From Sphingomonas sp. PR090111-T3T-6A (lineage in GTDB: Bacteria > Pseudomonadota > Alphaproteobacteria > Sphingomonadales > Sphingomonadaceae), in assembly GCF_000383095.1 (NCBI RefSeq), contig NZ_AORL01000010.1, positions 372,001-436,000 of the forward strand: a DNA stretch of 64,000 nt, given 5' to 3'. Of the stretch, positions 54,933 through 63,040 are shown piece after piece. Below the pieces are notes generated by a model. The model worked only from the letters and a program-made list of their open reading frames with translations, did no database searches and was not told the DNA's origin. Within the stretch, counting starts at the first letter, position 1, and each line of letters begins with the position of its first letter. A program made the position numbers and the translations under genes.

Positions 54933-56363
54933 GTGGCCGCGCAAGGGGGCGATTTCGGCGCCAGGCCAGCGGGATGGCCCGTCGCGCTCGGTGCGGCGGC
55001 GCTGGGGCTCGCCTTGCTCGGGCTGCTATGGCCGGGCATCGCCGCCTACGACACGGTGAAGCAATATGAGCAAGCGCTGGCGGGCGTCTATGACGACTGG
55101 CACCCGCCCGTGATGGCGTGGCTCTGGTCGCGGCTGCTGGCGGTGCATCTGGACGGCACGGGGCCGATGCTGGCGCTGCAACTGGCGCTGTTCTGGGCGG
55201 GGCTCGGCCTGCTCGGCGCGGGTCTGGCGCGGAGCGGCGCGCGCCGGGCGGCGTGGGGGGCGCTGCTGGCCGGGCTGTCGCCGCTGGTGGCGGACTGGAT
55301 GCTCGTCGTCGTCAAGGATGCGCAGATGGTCGCCGCGATGGCGGCGGCGGCGGGGATCGTCGGCTGGTATCGCTTGCAGGCGCGGGCGGTGCCCGCCGTG
55401 CCGGGTGTGCTGGCCGGACTGCTGCTCGGCTATGCGGTGCTGGCGCGGGCCAATTCGGTGTTCGCGGTGGTGCCGCTGGCCTGCTGCTTCCTGCGCTGGG
55501 GCGGCGTGCGGCGCTGGTGGGGCCGGGCCGCGCTGATGCTGGTGGCGGCGCTGCTGGCGCTCCTCGCCTCCGATGTCGTCAACCATGCGCTGTTGAGGGC
55601 CGATCGCTCGCATGTCGAGCGGACGCTGCCGTTGTTCGACCTCGCCGGCATCGCGCACTTCGCCCCGCTCGCGGCCCCGCCGGGCCTGTCCCGCGAGGAA
55701 TGGGCCGACGCCGAGCGCAAGCATTGCTACACGCCTTTCTATTGGGACCCGTTCGGCAATCCCAGGCGCTGCGGCGATCAGGGGGATGAGCTGGTCTCGC
55801 CCGACGGCCCCTCGCATCTGATCCGGGACTGGGCGGCGACGATCGTGGCGCACCCGCTCGCTTATGCCGAGCATCGGCTGGCGCATCTCAACGCGACGCT
55901 GCGCGTGGCGACCCCGCCCGACGAGCCGAGCGCCGCCGCGCCCAGCGGATCGGAGCCCAACCCCTACGGCCTCGGCGCGCATCAGTCCGCCGCGTCGAGA
56001 GTGGTCCAGCGGCTGGCGGCCTTCTTCGCCGGGACGCCGGCCGGTTCGCCGGCGGTGTGGCTGGTGCTGGCGGCGGCGATCGGCTGGGTGCTGCTGGGCA
56101 CGCCCGCCCAGCCGGCGCGGGAGCTGGGCCTCGCTTTCTCGCTCTCGGCCTGCCTGATGACGGCGAGCTTCGCGGTGGTCAGCATCGCGTCGGATCTGCG
56201 CTATCATCTGTGGCTGATGACGGGGACGGGGCTGGCGGCGGTGATGCTCGCCGCCTGCCGGGAAGTGCCGCCGCGAAGGCTGCGAATCGGCCTCGCGCTG
56301 GGGGTGGCGGCGTGTGCCGCGTCGGTGGCGATGCGGGCGCTGGCCGGGCCGATGGCGATTTAG
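54933..56363 (+). CDS. Polytopic membrane protein, GT-C glycosyltransferase-like
   Basis: About 476 residues from a GTG preceded by GAGGGGACGAG. Some ten membrane helices. After the first helix comes WPGIAAYDTVKQYEQAL followed by YDDWHPPVMAWLW, an acidic/aromatic loop like the D(X)Q...W-H-P-P region of PMT/ArnT-like GT-C enzymes and related uncharacterised families. A large periplasmic loop (residues ~220-330) is followed by further helices. Function not established; lipid-linked sugar transfer is inference from fold. Divergent from the YdeP-type gene. Confidence 0.68.
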   Translation: MAAQGGDFGARPAGWPVALGAAALGLALLGLLWPGIAAYDTVKQYEQALAGVYDDWHPPVMAWLWSRLLAVHLDGTGPMLALQLALFWAGLGLLGAGLARSGARRAAWGALLAGLSPLVADWMLVVVKDAQMVAAMAAAAGIVGWYRLQARAVPAVPGVLAGLLLGYAVLARANSVFAVVPLACCFLRWGGVRRWWGRAALMLVAALLALLASDVVNHALLRADRSHVERTLPLFDLAGIAHFAPLAAPPGLSREEWADAERKHCYTPFYWDPFGNPRRCGDQGDELVSPDGPSHLIRDWAATIVAHPLAYAEHRLAHLNATLRVATPPDEPSAAAPSGSEPNPYGLGAHQSAASRVVQRLAAFFAGTPAGSPAVWLVLAAAIGWVLLGTPAQPARELGLAFSLSACLMTASFAVVSIASDLRYHLWLMTGTGLAAVMLAACREVPPRRLRIGLALGVAACAASVAMRALAGPMAI

Positions 56364-56436
56364 GACGACCGTTCATCGAGGAGTCGGATAAGCGCGCTAC
56401 ACGAGGGCTTCCCGGGGGAAGACGGGAGTATCGTTC

Positions 56437-56583
56437 ATGAAGATGATCAAGTTCGCGATTCTGGCGGCCGCGATGGCCGGTGTCGCTGGCACGGCGGTGC
56501 AGGCCGCGCCGCACCATCGCCACCAGGTCTGCACCTGGAAGACGGTGCATCACCACAAGGTGAAGAGCTGCCATTGGCGCTAA
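56437..56583 (+). CDS. Small secreted His/Cys-rich peptide
   Basis: 48 residues. A clear signal peptide (MKMIKFAILAAAMAGVAG, cleavage around AVQA-AP) leaves a mature peptide of about 25 residues containing six or more His and two Cys (HHRHQVCTW and HHHKVKSCHWR). GGGAG lies 10 bases upstream. Periplasmic, possibly metal-binding or held by one disulfide. Similar tiny His/Cys peptides occur in sphingomonads, to my recollection; no function is known. Confidence 0.75.
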   Translation: MKMIKFAILAAAMAGVAGTAVQAAPHHRHQVCTWKTVHHHKVKSCHWR

Positions 56584-56873
56584 GGGATCAGGGGCGGCGC
56601 GCACCATCCGGTGGGCGCCGCCTTTTCCTGTCCCACCGGCCCCGAAGCCGGCTTGCGCCGCCGCCCGACGCTGGGCAGGCCGGGCGCATGACGATGAAAA
56701 GACAGGTGCTGGCCGCCCACGATGCGGCAGGCGAAGCGGCGAGGCCGGACTTCGCGATATTCGCGCCGATATGCCTTCCAAGTTGATCCCGGACCGCGCT
56801 ACCAGCCACTATCCGCCTAGTTCGCAATCTGGGACAGCGCCGGAAGGCGCCGCCAAGCACCGAGTCAAAGCCC

Positions 56874-58670
56874 GTGGTTTCTCGCATTCACCGTTTCCCC
56901 CGTATCGAGCTTTCGCCTCAGGAGGCGACGACCGATCGCTTCCTGCTTCTGGGAACCTGCGGGCTGGCCCCTCTTGTCGTCGGGCTCCGCAATCAGGGTA
57001 TCCAGACCGACCATATCCTCTGGGAATCTCTTGCTTTCTCGCCTCCTCCCGAGGTCGAGGAGGCTGATTATGAGGCGACCGTGGTTTCCCTCACCCTGCT
57101 GCATATCTTTGCCGATGCGGCGGCCGGGATGGAGCCGGACCGGCGGTTCGGGAACGGCATCTATTTCCCCCGCGCGGTGGCGGCCGGGCGCGTGCAGGAG
57201 TTCTTCGATGCGTGCTCGGAGCTGATCGAGGCGCGCGTCGCGGCGTTGATGCCGTTGTTCAGGAAGCCGGTATTCTTCCAGGCCTTCATGGAGCCGAAGC
57301 ATAATTATCTCGGCAATCTGCTGCCGCGCTTCGATCTCTCCAACCCGGCCTATTTCGTGCAGCGTCTCAACGAGGTGATGGCCCGTGCGCTGGGCGCATT
57401 CCCCAACGCCCATTATTTCGACATGAACGAGCTTGCGTCGCTTGTCGGCCGGGCCCGGATTCAGGACGACTATACGACGTCCTTCGGTCATGGCAGCATC
57501 ATCCGCGACGATGAAACCGATAGCGCTCGCATCCAGAAATCGGCGCAGCCCACCGAGATGTGGGGGACGTTCGACGTCCTGGTGGAATTCGAGCAGGTCG
57601 TGGCCCGGCGCTTTCTCGACGATCTTGCGATCCTGCGCAGGCCGCTCGCGATCAAGGCGATCATCGTCGATGTCGACGACACGCTGTGGCGCGGCATTGC
57701 GGCGGAGGAGCTTCACAAGCCGCATTGGGAGTTCACCGAGGGCTGGCCGATCGGAGTCGCCGAGGCGCTCCTGTTCTTCAAGGCGCGTGGCGGAATGCTC
57801 GCCATGTGCAGCAAGAACGACGAGGCGACGCTGCGTGACCGATGGCCTCACATCTATCAGGGGAGGCTCCGCCTCACGGACTTCGCGTCGACGAAGATCA
57901 ATTTCGAGCGGAAATCGGAGAATGTGCGGGCGATCCTGTCGGAGCTGAACATCCTGCCCCAGCATGCGCTTTTCATCGACGACAATCCGCGCGAGATCGA
58001 CGAGGTTCGCGCGGCATTCCCGCAGATGCAGTTCCTGAGCGCGGATCATCACGACTGGCGGCGCAAGATCCTGATGCTGCCGGAGATGCAGACAGCAGCC
58101 ATCTCAGGCGACGCCGCGCTGAGGACGGCGTCGGTGCAGGCCAATATCGCGCGGGCGAAGGCGGCCGAGGGCATGTCCTATGAGGAATGGCTGGCCTCGC
58201 TTTCGCTGGAGCAGACGATCGAGATCGTCGAGCGAAGCGACCATCCCCGGTTCGAGCGAGCCTTCGAGCTGCTGAACAAGACCAACCAGTTCAACACCAC
58301 CGGCCGTCGCTGGGAACGGCGGCAGATCGAGGCGCTGCTGGAGGACGGCGGCGCGTTGATCTGCTCGATGCTGCGGGACAAGCTCGCCGACAACGGAATG
58401 ATCAGCGTGATCGTCGTCCACGGCGACGAGATCGTGCAGGCGGTGCTTTCCTGTCGCGCCTTCAAATATGGCGCGGAAATCGCGGCGGGTCGCATGGCGT
58501 GCGAGCGCATCCTGGCATCGCACGATCAAGTCAGGGCGTCGCTGGTCGACACCGGGCTGAACAAGACCTGCCACGCCTATTTCGAGAAGATGGGTTTCCG
58601 CAAGGTGGAGGGGGAGTGGCGTGCGAGCGATGCTCCGGCATGGCCGCCGCATATCGCGATTTCCGTCTGA
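56874..58670 (+). CDS. FkbH-like HAD-superfamily protein with C-terminal acyltransferase-like domain
   Basis: 598 residues. An N-terminal SGNH-like region (residues ~20-230) precedes the HAD-IIIC core IIVDVDDTLWRG (~263-274), MCSKNDEATL and FIDDNPREIDEV. A GNAT-like C-terminal domain (LNKTNQFNTTGRRW, then FEKMGFRKVEGEW) ends the protein. In polyketide pathways FkbH makes glyceryl-ACP from 1,3-bisphosphoglycerate; in surface-glycan loci FkbH homologues act on acyl or glyceryl substituents. No acyl carrier protein gene was seen nearby. Probably works with the following methyltransferase and glycosyltransferase. Confidence 0.88.
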   Translation: MVSRIHRFPRIELSPQEATTDRFLLLGTCGLAPLVVGLRNQGIQTDHILWESLAFSPPPEVEEADYEATVVSLTLLHIFADAAAGMEPDRRFGNGIYFPRAVAAGRVQEFFDACSELIEARVAALMPLFRKPVFFQAFMEPKHNYLGNLLPRFDLSNPAYFVQRLNEVMARALGAFPNAHYFDMNELASLVGRARIQDDYTTSFGHGSIIRDDETDSARIQKSAQPTEMWGTFDVLVEFEQVVARRFLDDLAILRRPLAIKAIIVDVDDTLWRGIAAEELHKPHWEFTEGWPIGVAEALLFFKARGGMLAMCSKNDEATLRDRWPHIYQGRLRLTDFASTKINFERKSENVRAILSELNILPQHALFIDDNPREIDEVRAAFPQMQFLSADHHDWRRKILMLPEMQTAAISGDAALRTASVQANIARAKAAEGMSYEEWLASLSLEQTIEIVERSDHPRFERAFELLNKTNQFNTTGRRWERRQIEALLEDGGALICSMLRDKLADNGMISVIVVHGDEIVQAVLSCRAFKYGAEIAAGRMACERILASHDQVRASLVDTGLNKTCHAYFEKMGFRKVEGEWRASDAPAWPPHIAISV

Positions 58671-58824
58671 GACCGGTTTCTAAAACCGCACGACGCCCTG
58701 ACTGCGCTTTTGGTTGAAGATGGCGGCAGTCTGGATGAAGGTGGTGCATATGCGACGGCCGCCTTGACGGGGCTGGCCGAAAGCGCGCCTTCGGGTATTG
58801 CGCAATGGCGAGAGGAGTGTTTGC

Positions 58825-59529
58825 GTGGGTCAGCTTTCCAGAGAGTTCAATCTCACTCAGCTTGCTAACCGATATGGATCGGACAAAGGCACCGCGGTCG
58901 GCAATGCGCACCATTATACCCTGTTTTATGAGACGCTGCTGGCGCCTCGCCGTGAAAATATCCGGCGGATGCTGGAGATTGGCCTCCTTCGGAACGGCCC
59001 GGAAGTAGGAGCTTCCGCAGATCGCGAGACGGGGGATTTGCCGTCGGTACGGATGTGGTTGGACTATTTCCCTAATGCAACAGTGCACGGGTTTGATATC
59101 AGTGATTTCTCCTTCTTCAAGAATCCGCGCTTCGTATTTACTCGCGGAGATTCCGGCAATGGCGCTGATCTGGACCGCGTAATCGCCAATGGTGAAATAT
59201 TTGATTTTATCATCGACGATGGTTCTCATGCGTCATTCCATCAGCAGCTTGCATTCTTGAAGTTGTTTCCTGCGCTTGAGCGAGGCGGAATTTACATTAT
59301 CGAAGATCTGAACTGGCAACCGGACAATTATGAGGAATCGCTGCCCCGCACGATCCTGACGCGGGAGCTGTTCGAATACTGGTTCCGTATGGGCAAATTC
59401 CCGGACATGCCGGGTTGGCTGGCGCCTCTCGGCGAGTTGTCGAGAGACATCGCCATCGTGCAGCCCTTGTATCAGCCCTTTTCGGATTACAGGACCATGA
59501 AGTCCATTGTCATCCAGAAGCATTGGTGA
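58825..59529 (+). CDS. Class I SAM-dependent methyltransferase (sugar O-methyltransferase-like)
   Basis: 234 residues from GTG 58825, with AGAGGAG at good spacing. Opening LTQLANRYGSDKGTA, then MLEIGLLRNG (SAM motif I), VHGFDISDF, FIIDDGSHASFHQQ (metal/active site) and GGIYIIEDLN. This set is typical of the CmcI/MycE-like group and of methyltransferases in glycan clusters. Likely methylates a sugar or glyceryl group built by its neighbours. Six bases before the next gene. Confidence 0.85.
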   Translation: MGQLSREFNLTQLANRYGSDKGTAVGNAHHYTLFYETLLAPRRENIRRMLEIGLLRNGPEVGASADRETGDLPSVRMWLDYFPNATVHGFDISDFSFFKNPRFVFTRGDSGNGADLDRVIANGEIFDFIIDDGSHASFHQQLAFLKLFPALERGGIYIIEDLNWQPDNYEESLPRTILTRELFEYWFRMGKFPDMPGWLAPLGELSRDIAIVQPLYQPFSDYRTMKSIVIQKHW

Positions 59530-59535
59530 TCGCAA

Positions 59536-60393
59536 ATGGCGAAAACGATCTTCATCCAGACTGCAGATCCGTTCAATTATCGGAAGATGTTGGATGCCAC
59601 GTCTCGCACCGTCGTGGAGTTCTGCCGGCGGCATGATCACGGTTATGAGAGCTTTATCGGGATCAAGCGTGGTTCTCATCCGTGGCAGGCGACCTTCAAT
59701 CGCATTCCGATGCTTACAGATCTGGTCAAACGCGGGCAGAAGGGTTGGGTCGTCTATCTGGATGCGGATGCCTATATCTTCGATCTGGATTTCGATCTGC
59801 GCTCCTATCTGGCTGACAAAGCGGATCGGGCGGCCGTCATGGTCAGCATGGGAGGAGAGCCGCATTGGGCCGTGAACGCGGGTGTGTTCATGCTCAATCT
59901 GGGGCATGAGGCGGGGCGCCGGATTGTCGAACGCTGGGCCGCAAAGTTTGCCGCGCTGAGCGATGAGCAACTGGTAGCGATGACCACGTGGGACGACGGG
60001 TGCAGCGATCAGTCGATGCTCTACGAGGTGCTGGATGAAGATGTCTTGGTGCGCAATGCCGTCCATTACGAAAGCAATGAACTAATCAACGGAAACTATT
60101 CGCGATTCATTCGCCAGATACTTCGCGCTTATTATCCATCGCTCGAAGCTCGGATTGAGGCCTTGCGTGTTGCCACGAACGAAGTTCTTCCTGGCGGGAA
60201 CGAGTTCGTTGCCGATGTCGCGCCGGTGATCGTGTCGGCATTTTACAGGACGATCCTTCGTCGTGATCCCGATCAGGGCGGCCTTGAGCATTTCGTGTCC
60301 CGCTTCCGGGAAGTGGGAATTGATATCGGTACTCGCGATACGCTTTCCGCTATGCTCGGGAGTCCGGAATACAGGTCGATGATGCAGGAATAA
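59536..60393 (+). CDS. Putative glycosyltransferase (DXD) with C-terminal DUF4214 domain
   Basis: 285 residues. N-terminal GT-A-like domain: KRGSHPWQATFNRIPML, WVVYLDADAYIFDLDFDL (DXD) and NAGVFMLNLGHEAGRRIV. The last ~55 residues (FYRTILRRDPDQGGLEHFVS and MLGSPEYRSM) match DUF4214, a domain found on surface-associated and glycosylation proteins. Paralogous to the inverted gene at 63041-64000. It follows the methyltransferase closely and is probably in one operon with FkbH. Sugar and acceptor unknown. Confidence 0.78.
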   Translation: MAKTIFIQTADPFNYRKMLDATSRTVVEFCRRHDHGYESFIGIKRGSHPWQATFNRIPMLTDLVKRGQKGWVVYLDADAYIFDLDFDLRSYLADKADRAAVMVSMGGEPHWAVNAGVFMLNLGHEAGRRIVERWAAKFAALSDEQLVAMTTWDDGCSDQSMLYEVLDEDVLVRNAVHYESNELINGNYSRFIRQILRAYYPSLEARIEALRVATNEVLPGGNEFVADVAPVIVSAFYRTILRRDPDQGGLEHFVSRFREVGIDIGTRDTLSAMLGSPEYRSMMQE

Positions 60394-60669
60394 CTGTGCG
60401 GCCATGCCTCAGTCCATGGGCTTGGCCATATGGATTATGGTGGCTGAGCGGATCGAAAAATTCAGCCTATCTGGCTGATTTTTACCTGGGTTTAGGCGAT
60501 GTGCGCGCAATACCGTCAAAAATCGTCGGCTGGAGGTGAACGGCCGCGGATGGTGCGACTGTCATTGGAGTTGGTGCAGGCGTACGAACAGTCCACGATT
60601 TGCCGTCAGGTTGCCTCATTGCGATGTTATCGCCATAGGCGAGCGCAGGACGCGCGAAGGAGATGGTTA

Positions 60670-61098
60670 ATGGCTTCGGTGTTCGACGTGGCTGCCTTCA
60701 TTCTGAAGAAGAAGAAGGCAATCACCGCTATGAAGCTGCAAAAGCTGGTATATTATGCTCAAGCATGGTCGCTCGTATGGGACGAGAAGCCCTTGTTTAA
60801 GGAGCGAATCGAAGCGTGGGCGAATGGCCCTGTCTGTCCGGCCCTCTATGCTGAGCACCGCGGTGAGTTCACCGTGACCGAGGAGCCGAAGGGGGATGCT
60901 GGCAACCTGAAGAAGGCTGAACGCGAAACTGTTGAGGCTGTTCTGCGGGATTATGGAGACAAGTCGGCCATTTGGCTGAGTGAGTTGACGCATAAGGAAG
61001 ACCCTTGGCGCGACGCTCGGGCCAACGTTCCCGATGGGCAGCGCAGTAGCAGCGTGATCACTCATGCAGCGATGGCGGAATATTACAGCGGTCTTTAA
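60670..61098 (+). CDS. Panacea-domain (DUF4065/SocA-like) antitoxin
   Basis: 142 residues, ATG preceded by AAGGAGATGG. FDVAAFILKKKKAITAMKLQ followed by KLVYYAQAWSLVWDEKPLF and EAWANGPVCPALYAEHRG is the Panacea/GepA/SocA signature, seen in antitoxins including SocA of Caulobacter, which delivers toxin SocB to ClpXP. The next gene begins 3 bases after its stop and is the presumptive toxin. The upstream 276 bases hold no gene I can support. Confidence 0.88.
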   Translation: MASVFDVAAFILKKKKAITAMKLQKLVYYAQAWSLVWDEKPLFKERIEAWANGPVCPALYAEHRGEFTVTEEPKGDAGNLKKAERETVEAVLRDYGDKSAIWLSELTHKEDPWRDARANVPDGQRSSSVITHAAMAEYYSGL

Positions 61099-61101
61099 GG
61101 C

Positions 61102-61611
61102 GTGACCCAAAGTACGGAGAAGAAGGCCAAATTCGGTGCGGCTCCGGCGACTGAGAAAAAGGCCAAGTTTGGAGCGACACCCCAACCTGAGAAGAAGGCC
61201 CGCCACCAGGATCCCACTCTTGATGACGGGCATCCGCTGGCTTGGCGGTTTAGTGGTGCGGATCGAGGTGGCCCCTTCGCGTGGACGATCGCTGAGGATG
61301 ACAAGTTTCGCCAAGTCGTTGAAAAGCTATATGAGTTCGAGGGCAAAAACTGGAGCGAGATAACCGCCAGCGGCTCTCATGCTATTCCGGTCGCTCGGCT
61401 CTGTAAGGAAGCACAGGACCGTCTCGTTGACATAGAGCGCGACGATCTCGATGAGTTGATGTCACTGAGGCTGACGGGCCCTAATCGCGTTTGGTGTGTT
61501 CGTACGGGGCACATCATGCGCGTTTTCTGGTGGGATGCCGACCATAAAGTATATCCCACGCCAATAGACAAAGCTGACCGCAAAAAAATCAAGCGCCGCA
61601 AGGGGCGATAG
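61102..61611 (+). CDS. Putative toxin paired with the Panacea antitoxin (RelE-like C-terminus)
   Basis: 169 residues from a GTG. The N-terminus contains near-identical repeats (TEKKAKFGAAPA, TEKKAKFGATPQ, PEKKARHQ), a basic, probably disordered tail. The C-terminal part RLTGPNRVWCVRTGHIMRVF followed by WWDADHKVYPT and a basic end resembles small RelE-type barrel proteins. The tight 3-base spacing after the antitoxin supports a toxin-antitoxin pair. It could instead be a SocB-like clamp binder; neither is proven. Moderate certainty that it is coding. Confidence 0.72.
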   Translation: MTQSTEKKAKFGAAPATEKKAKFGATPQPEKKARHQDPTLDDGHPLAWRFSGADRGGPFAWTIAEDDKFRQVVEKLYEFEGKNWSEITASGSHAIPVARLCKEAQDRLVDIERDDLDELMSLRLTGPNRVWCVRTGHIMRVFWWDADHKVYPTPIDKADRKKIKRRKGR

Positions 61612-61671
61612 CTGGTACCTTTCTGGTCAATCTCCATCTCACTGTAATCGCATCCATGACGCGAGGCTCTA

Positions 61672-62142
61672 CTACGCCGCGGGGTGCTTGCGGCGTTGCT
61701 CGGGTGCCTGCTGCACGGCGAGGATGGGCTCATCCAAGGGCAACGGTCCTCGATCGCGCGCCTTCCTCTCTTCCGGGATAGGCATGGGCAGGAGTTCGGG
61801 CTGACGCCAAAGTTCCTCCGCCGACGGCCGGTTTGGCTTCGAGCGGCGTGACAGCGATTTCGCCTCCCGTGCGGATTGAATGAATCCCAGCTCCGTCTTG
61901 AGCCCCAGATCGAGATTCCAGATCAGATCCTTCACGGTAATGATCTGGAGTTTGTGGCACTTTCGGCCATGTATTTCGACTATCGGGCTACGCTGGGCCT
62001 CGATCCTCATCTCCCGGGTCGGTTTGTTCAAGCAGATGAAGATGCCCGGCTGAGCCGCCCGATAATCCGTTCCACAAGCGCCAGAGTTTTGGGTCGGGTA
62101 GCCGATGCGCTCCTTTGCTTCAGGGTTTCTCCATCTCCGCAC
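61672..62142 (-). pseudogene. Remnant of a site-specific DNA methyltransferase (C-terminal part, frameshifted)
   Basis: The reading frame holds EAKERIGYPTQ, the start of the conserved GYPTQKP...ERII end motif of N4/N6 DNA methyltransferases. The continuation KTLALVERIIG is in a different frame. Later PTREMRIEAQRSPIVEIHGR, LQIITVKDLIW and IQSAREAKSLSRRSKPNRPS look like the C-terminal tail of such enzymes as found on mobile elements. The catalytic DPPY region is missing. It is therefore a decayed fragment; expression is unlikely. Confidence 0.65.
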
Positions 62143-62261
62143 CGGCGCCCGGCACCTATGCCCGGACGCTTGCCGGTGAGTATTGCGCTCAGATCAGCCG
62201 TGGTCAGGAGTGACTTTTCACACGGCACCCGCGGGTGCCTTCTGGTGAAGGAGGGCTAACG

Positions 62262-62741
62262 ATGAATATCATTCCGCCGCCCAAGCTGCCGCCGCAACCG
62301 GATTTGCGCGCGTTCATTATCTACACGGCATTGCCGAAGGGCTGCATCGCCTTCGAGGTGCCCGACAATACCTCATCGCCCTACCTATGCGCCGGTGAGT
62401 TCGTGGTGATTGACCCGGAGGACCGCGATCCCGCCGAGGGTGAGTTGTTCGTCATCACCTGGAAATCGGATGTCAGGCAGAAGTGGCAGATCGTCCGCAT
62501 GGACCTCCGCTGGGGCCGTTACGGCAATGGCAGCGATGCATCGACATATGAGGAACGTTTCATGTGGTTCATTGGCGGGGTCGCGCCCGATCGCATGATG
62601 AACTCGGTAGGCCATCCTGTCGGATGCCCAATACGCCGGGCCGATGGTCCGTATAATGCCGATTATTGCCGCGAAATCTCCCACGGGAAGATCGTCGGCA
62701 TCCTCGAATCTGACTTCCGTCGCCTCGTAGGGAGGATGTGA
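62262..62741 (+). CDS. Hypothetical S24/LexA-like fold protein
   Basis: 159 residues; AAGGAGGGC lies 5 bases before the ATG, an excellent ribosome site. CIAFEVPDNTSSPYLCAGEF followed by VVIDPEDRDPAEGELFVITW resembles the peptidase domain of S24 repressors (D-S/N-x-x-P and GD-x-V-x-VDP), but no DNA-binding domain is present and the catalytic Ser/Lys pair is not certain. May be a phage- or plasmid-derived protein; it sits beside the methyltransferase remnant. Confidence 0.62.
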   Translation: MNIIPPPKLPPQPDLRAFIIYTALPKGCIAFEVPDNTSSPYLCAGEFVVIDPEDRDPAEGELFVITWKSDVRQKWQIVRMDLRWGRYGNGSDASTYEERFMWFIGGVAPDRMMNSVGHPVGCPIRRADGPYNADYCREISHGKIVGILESDFRRLVGRM

Positions 62742-63040
62742 TGGATAATCGCTGTTATCGAATTAGCCGCGGAACGCCTCGCGGCGCTCTGAGAAACGCT
62801 TTCTCGAATGCACGGCCGTGGAAATCTCGATTTCCGTATTCAGGAGCCAGATCGCATCGCTAACCGGCAACGGCTATATCAGCACGACGCGCCACTGACG
62901 CACTGCAAACAGTGGCCACCATTCCAATCATCCGAGCCACCCTGACCAACCTTGATCCAAGGAGTGGTCGAGATGGCTACGTCCGCACACTATGGCGCAA
63001 GGCGGAGGCCGATTATGGCCGTTGCAGGAAAGTTGCCAGG
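62742..63040. other. Non-coding region between S24-like gene and inverted glycosyltransferase
   Basis: About 300 bases with short open frames but no start, ribosome site or protein motif I can support. Composition is mixed, as expected for degenerate DNA at an insertion border. Confidence 0.4.

Noticed and set aside
60499-60669. Upstream extension of the Panacea gene
   Set aside because: The added 57 residues have no family similarity, while the ATG at 60670 has a strong AAGGAG ribosome site and starts the conserved domain.
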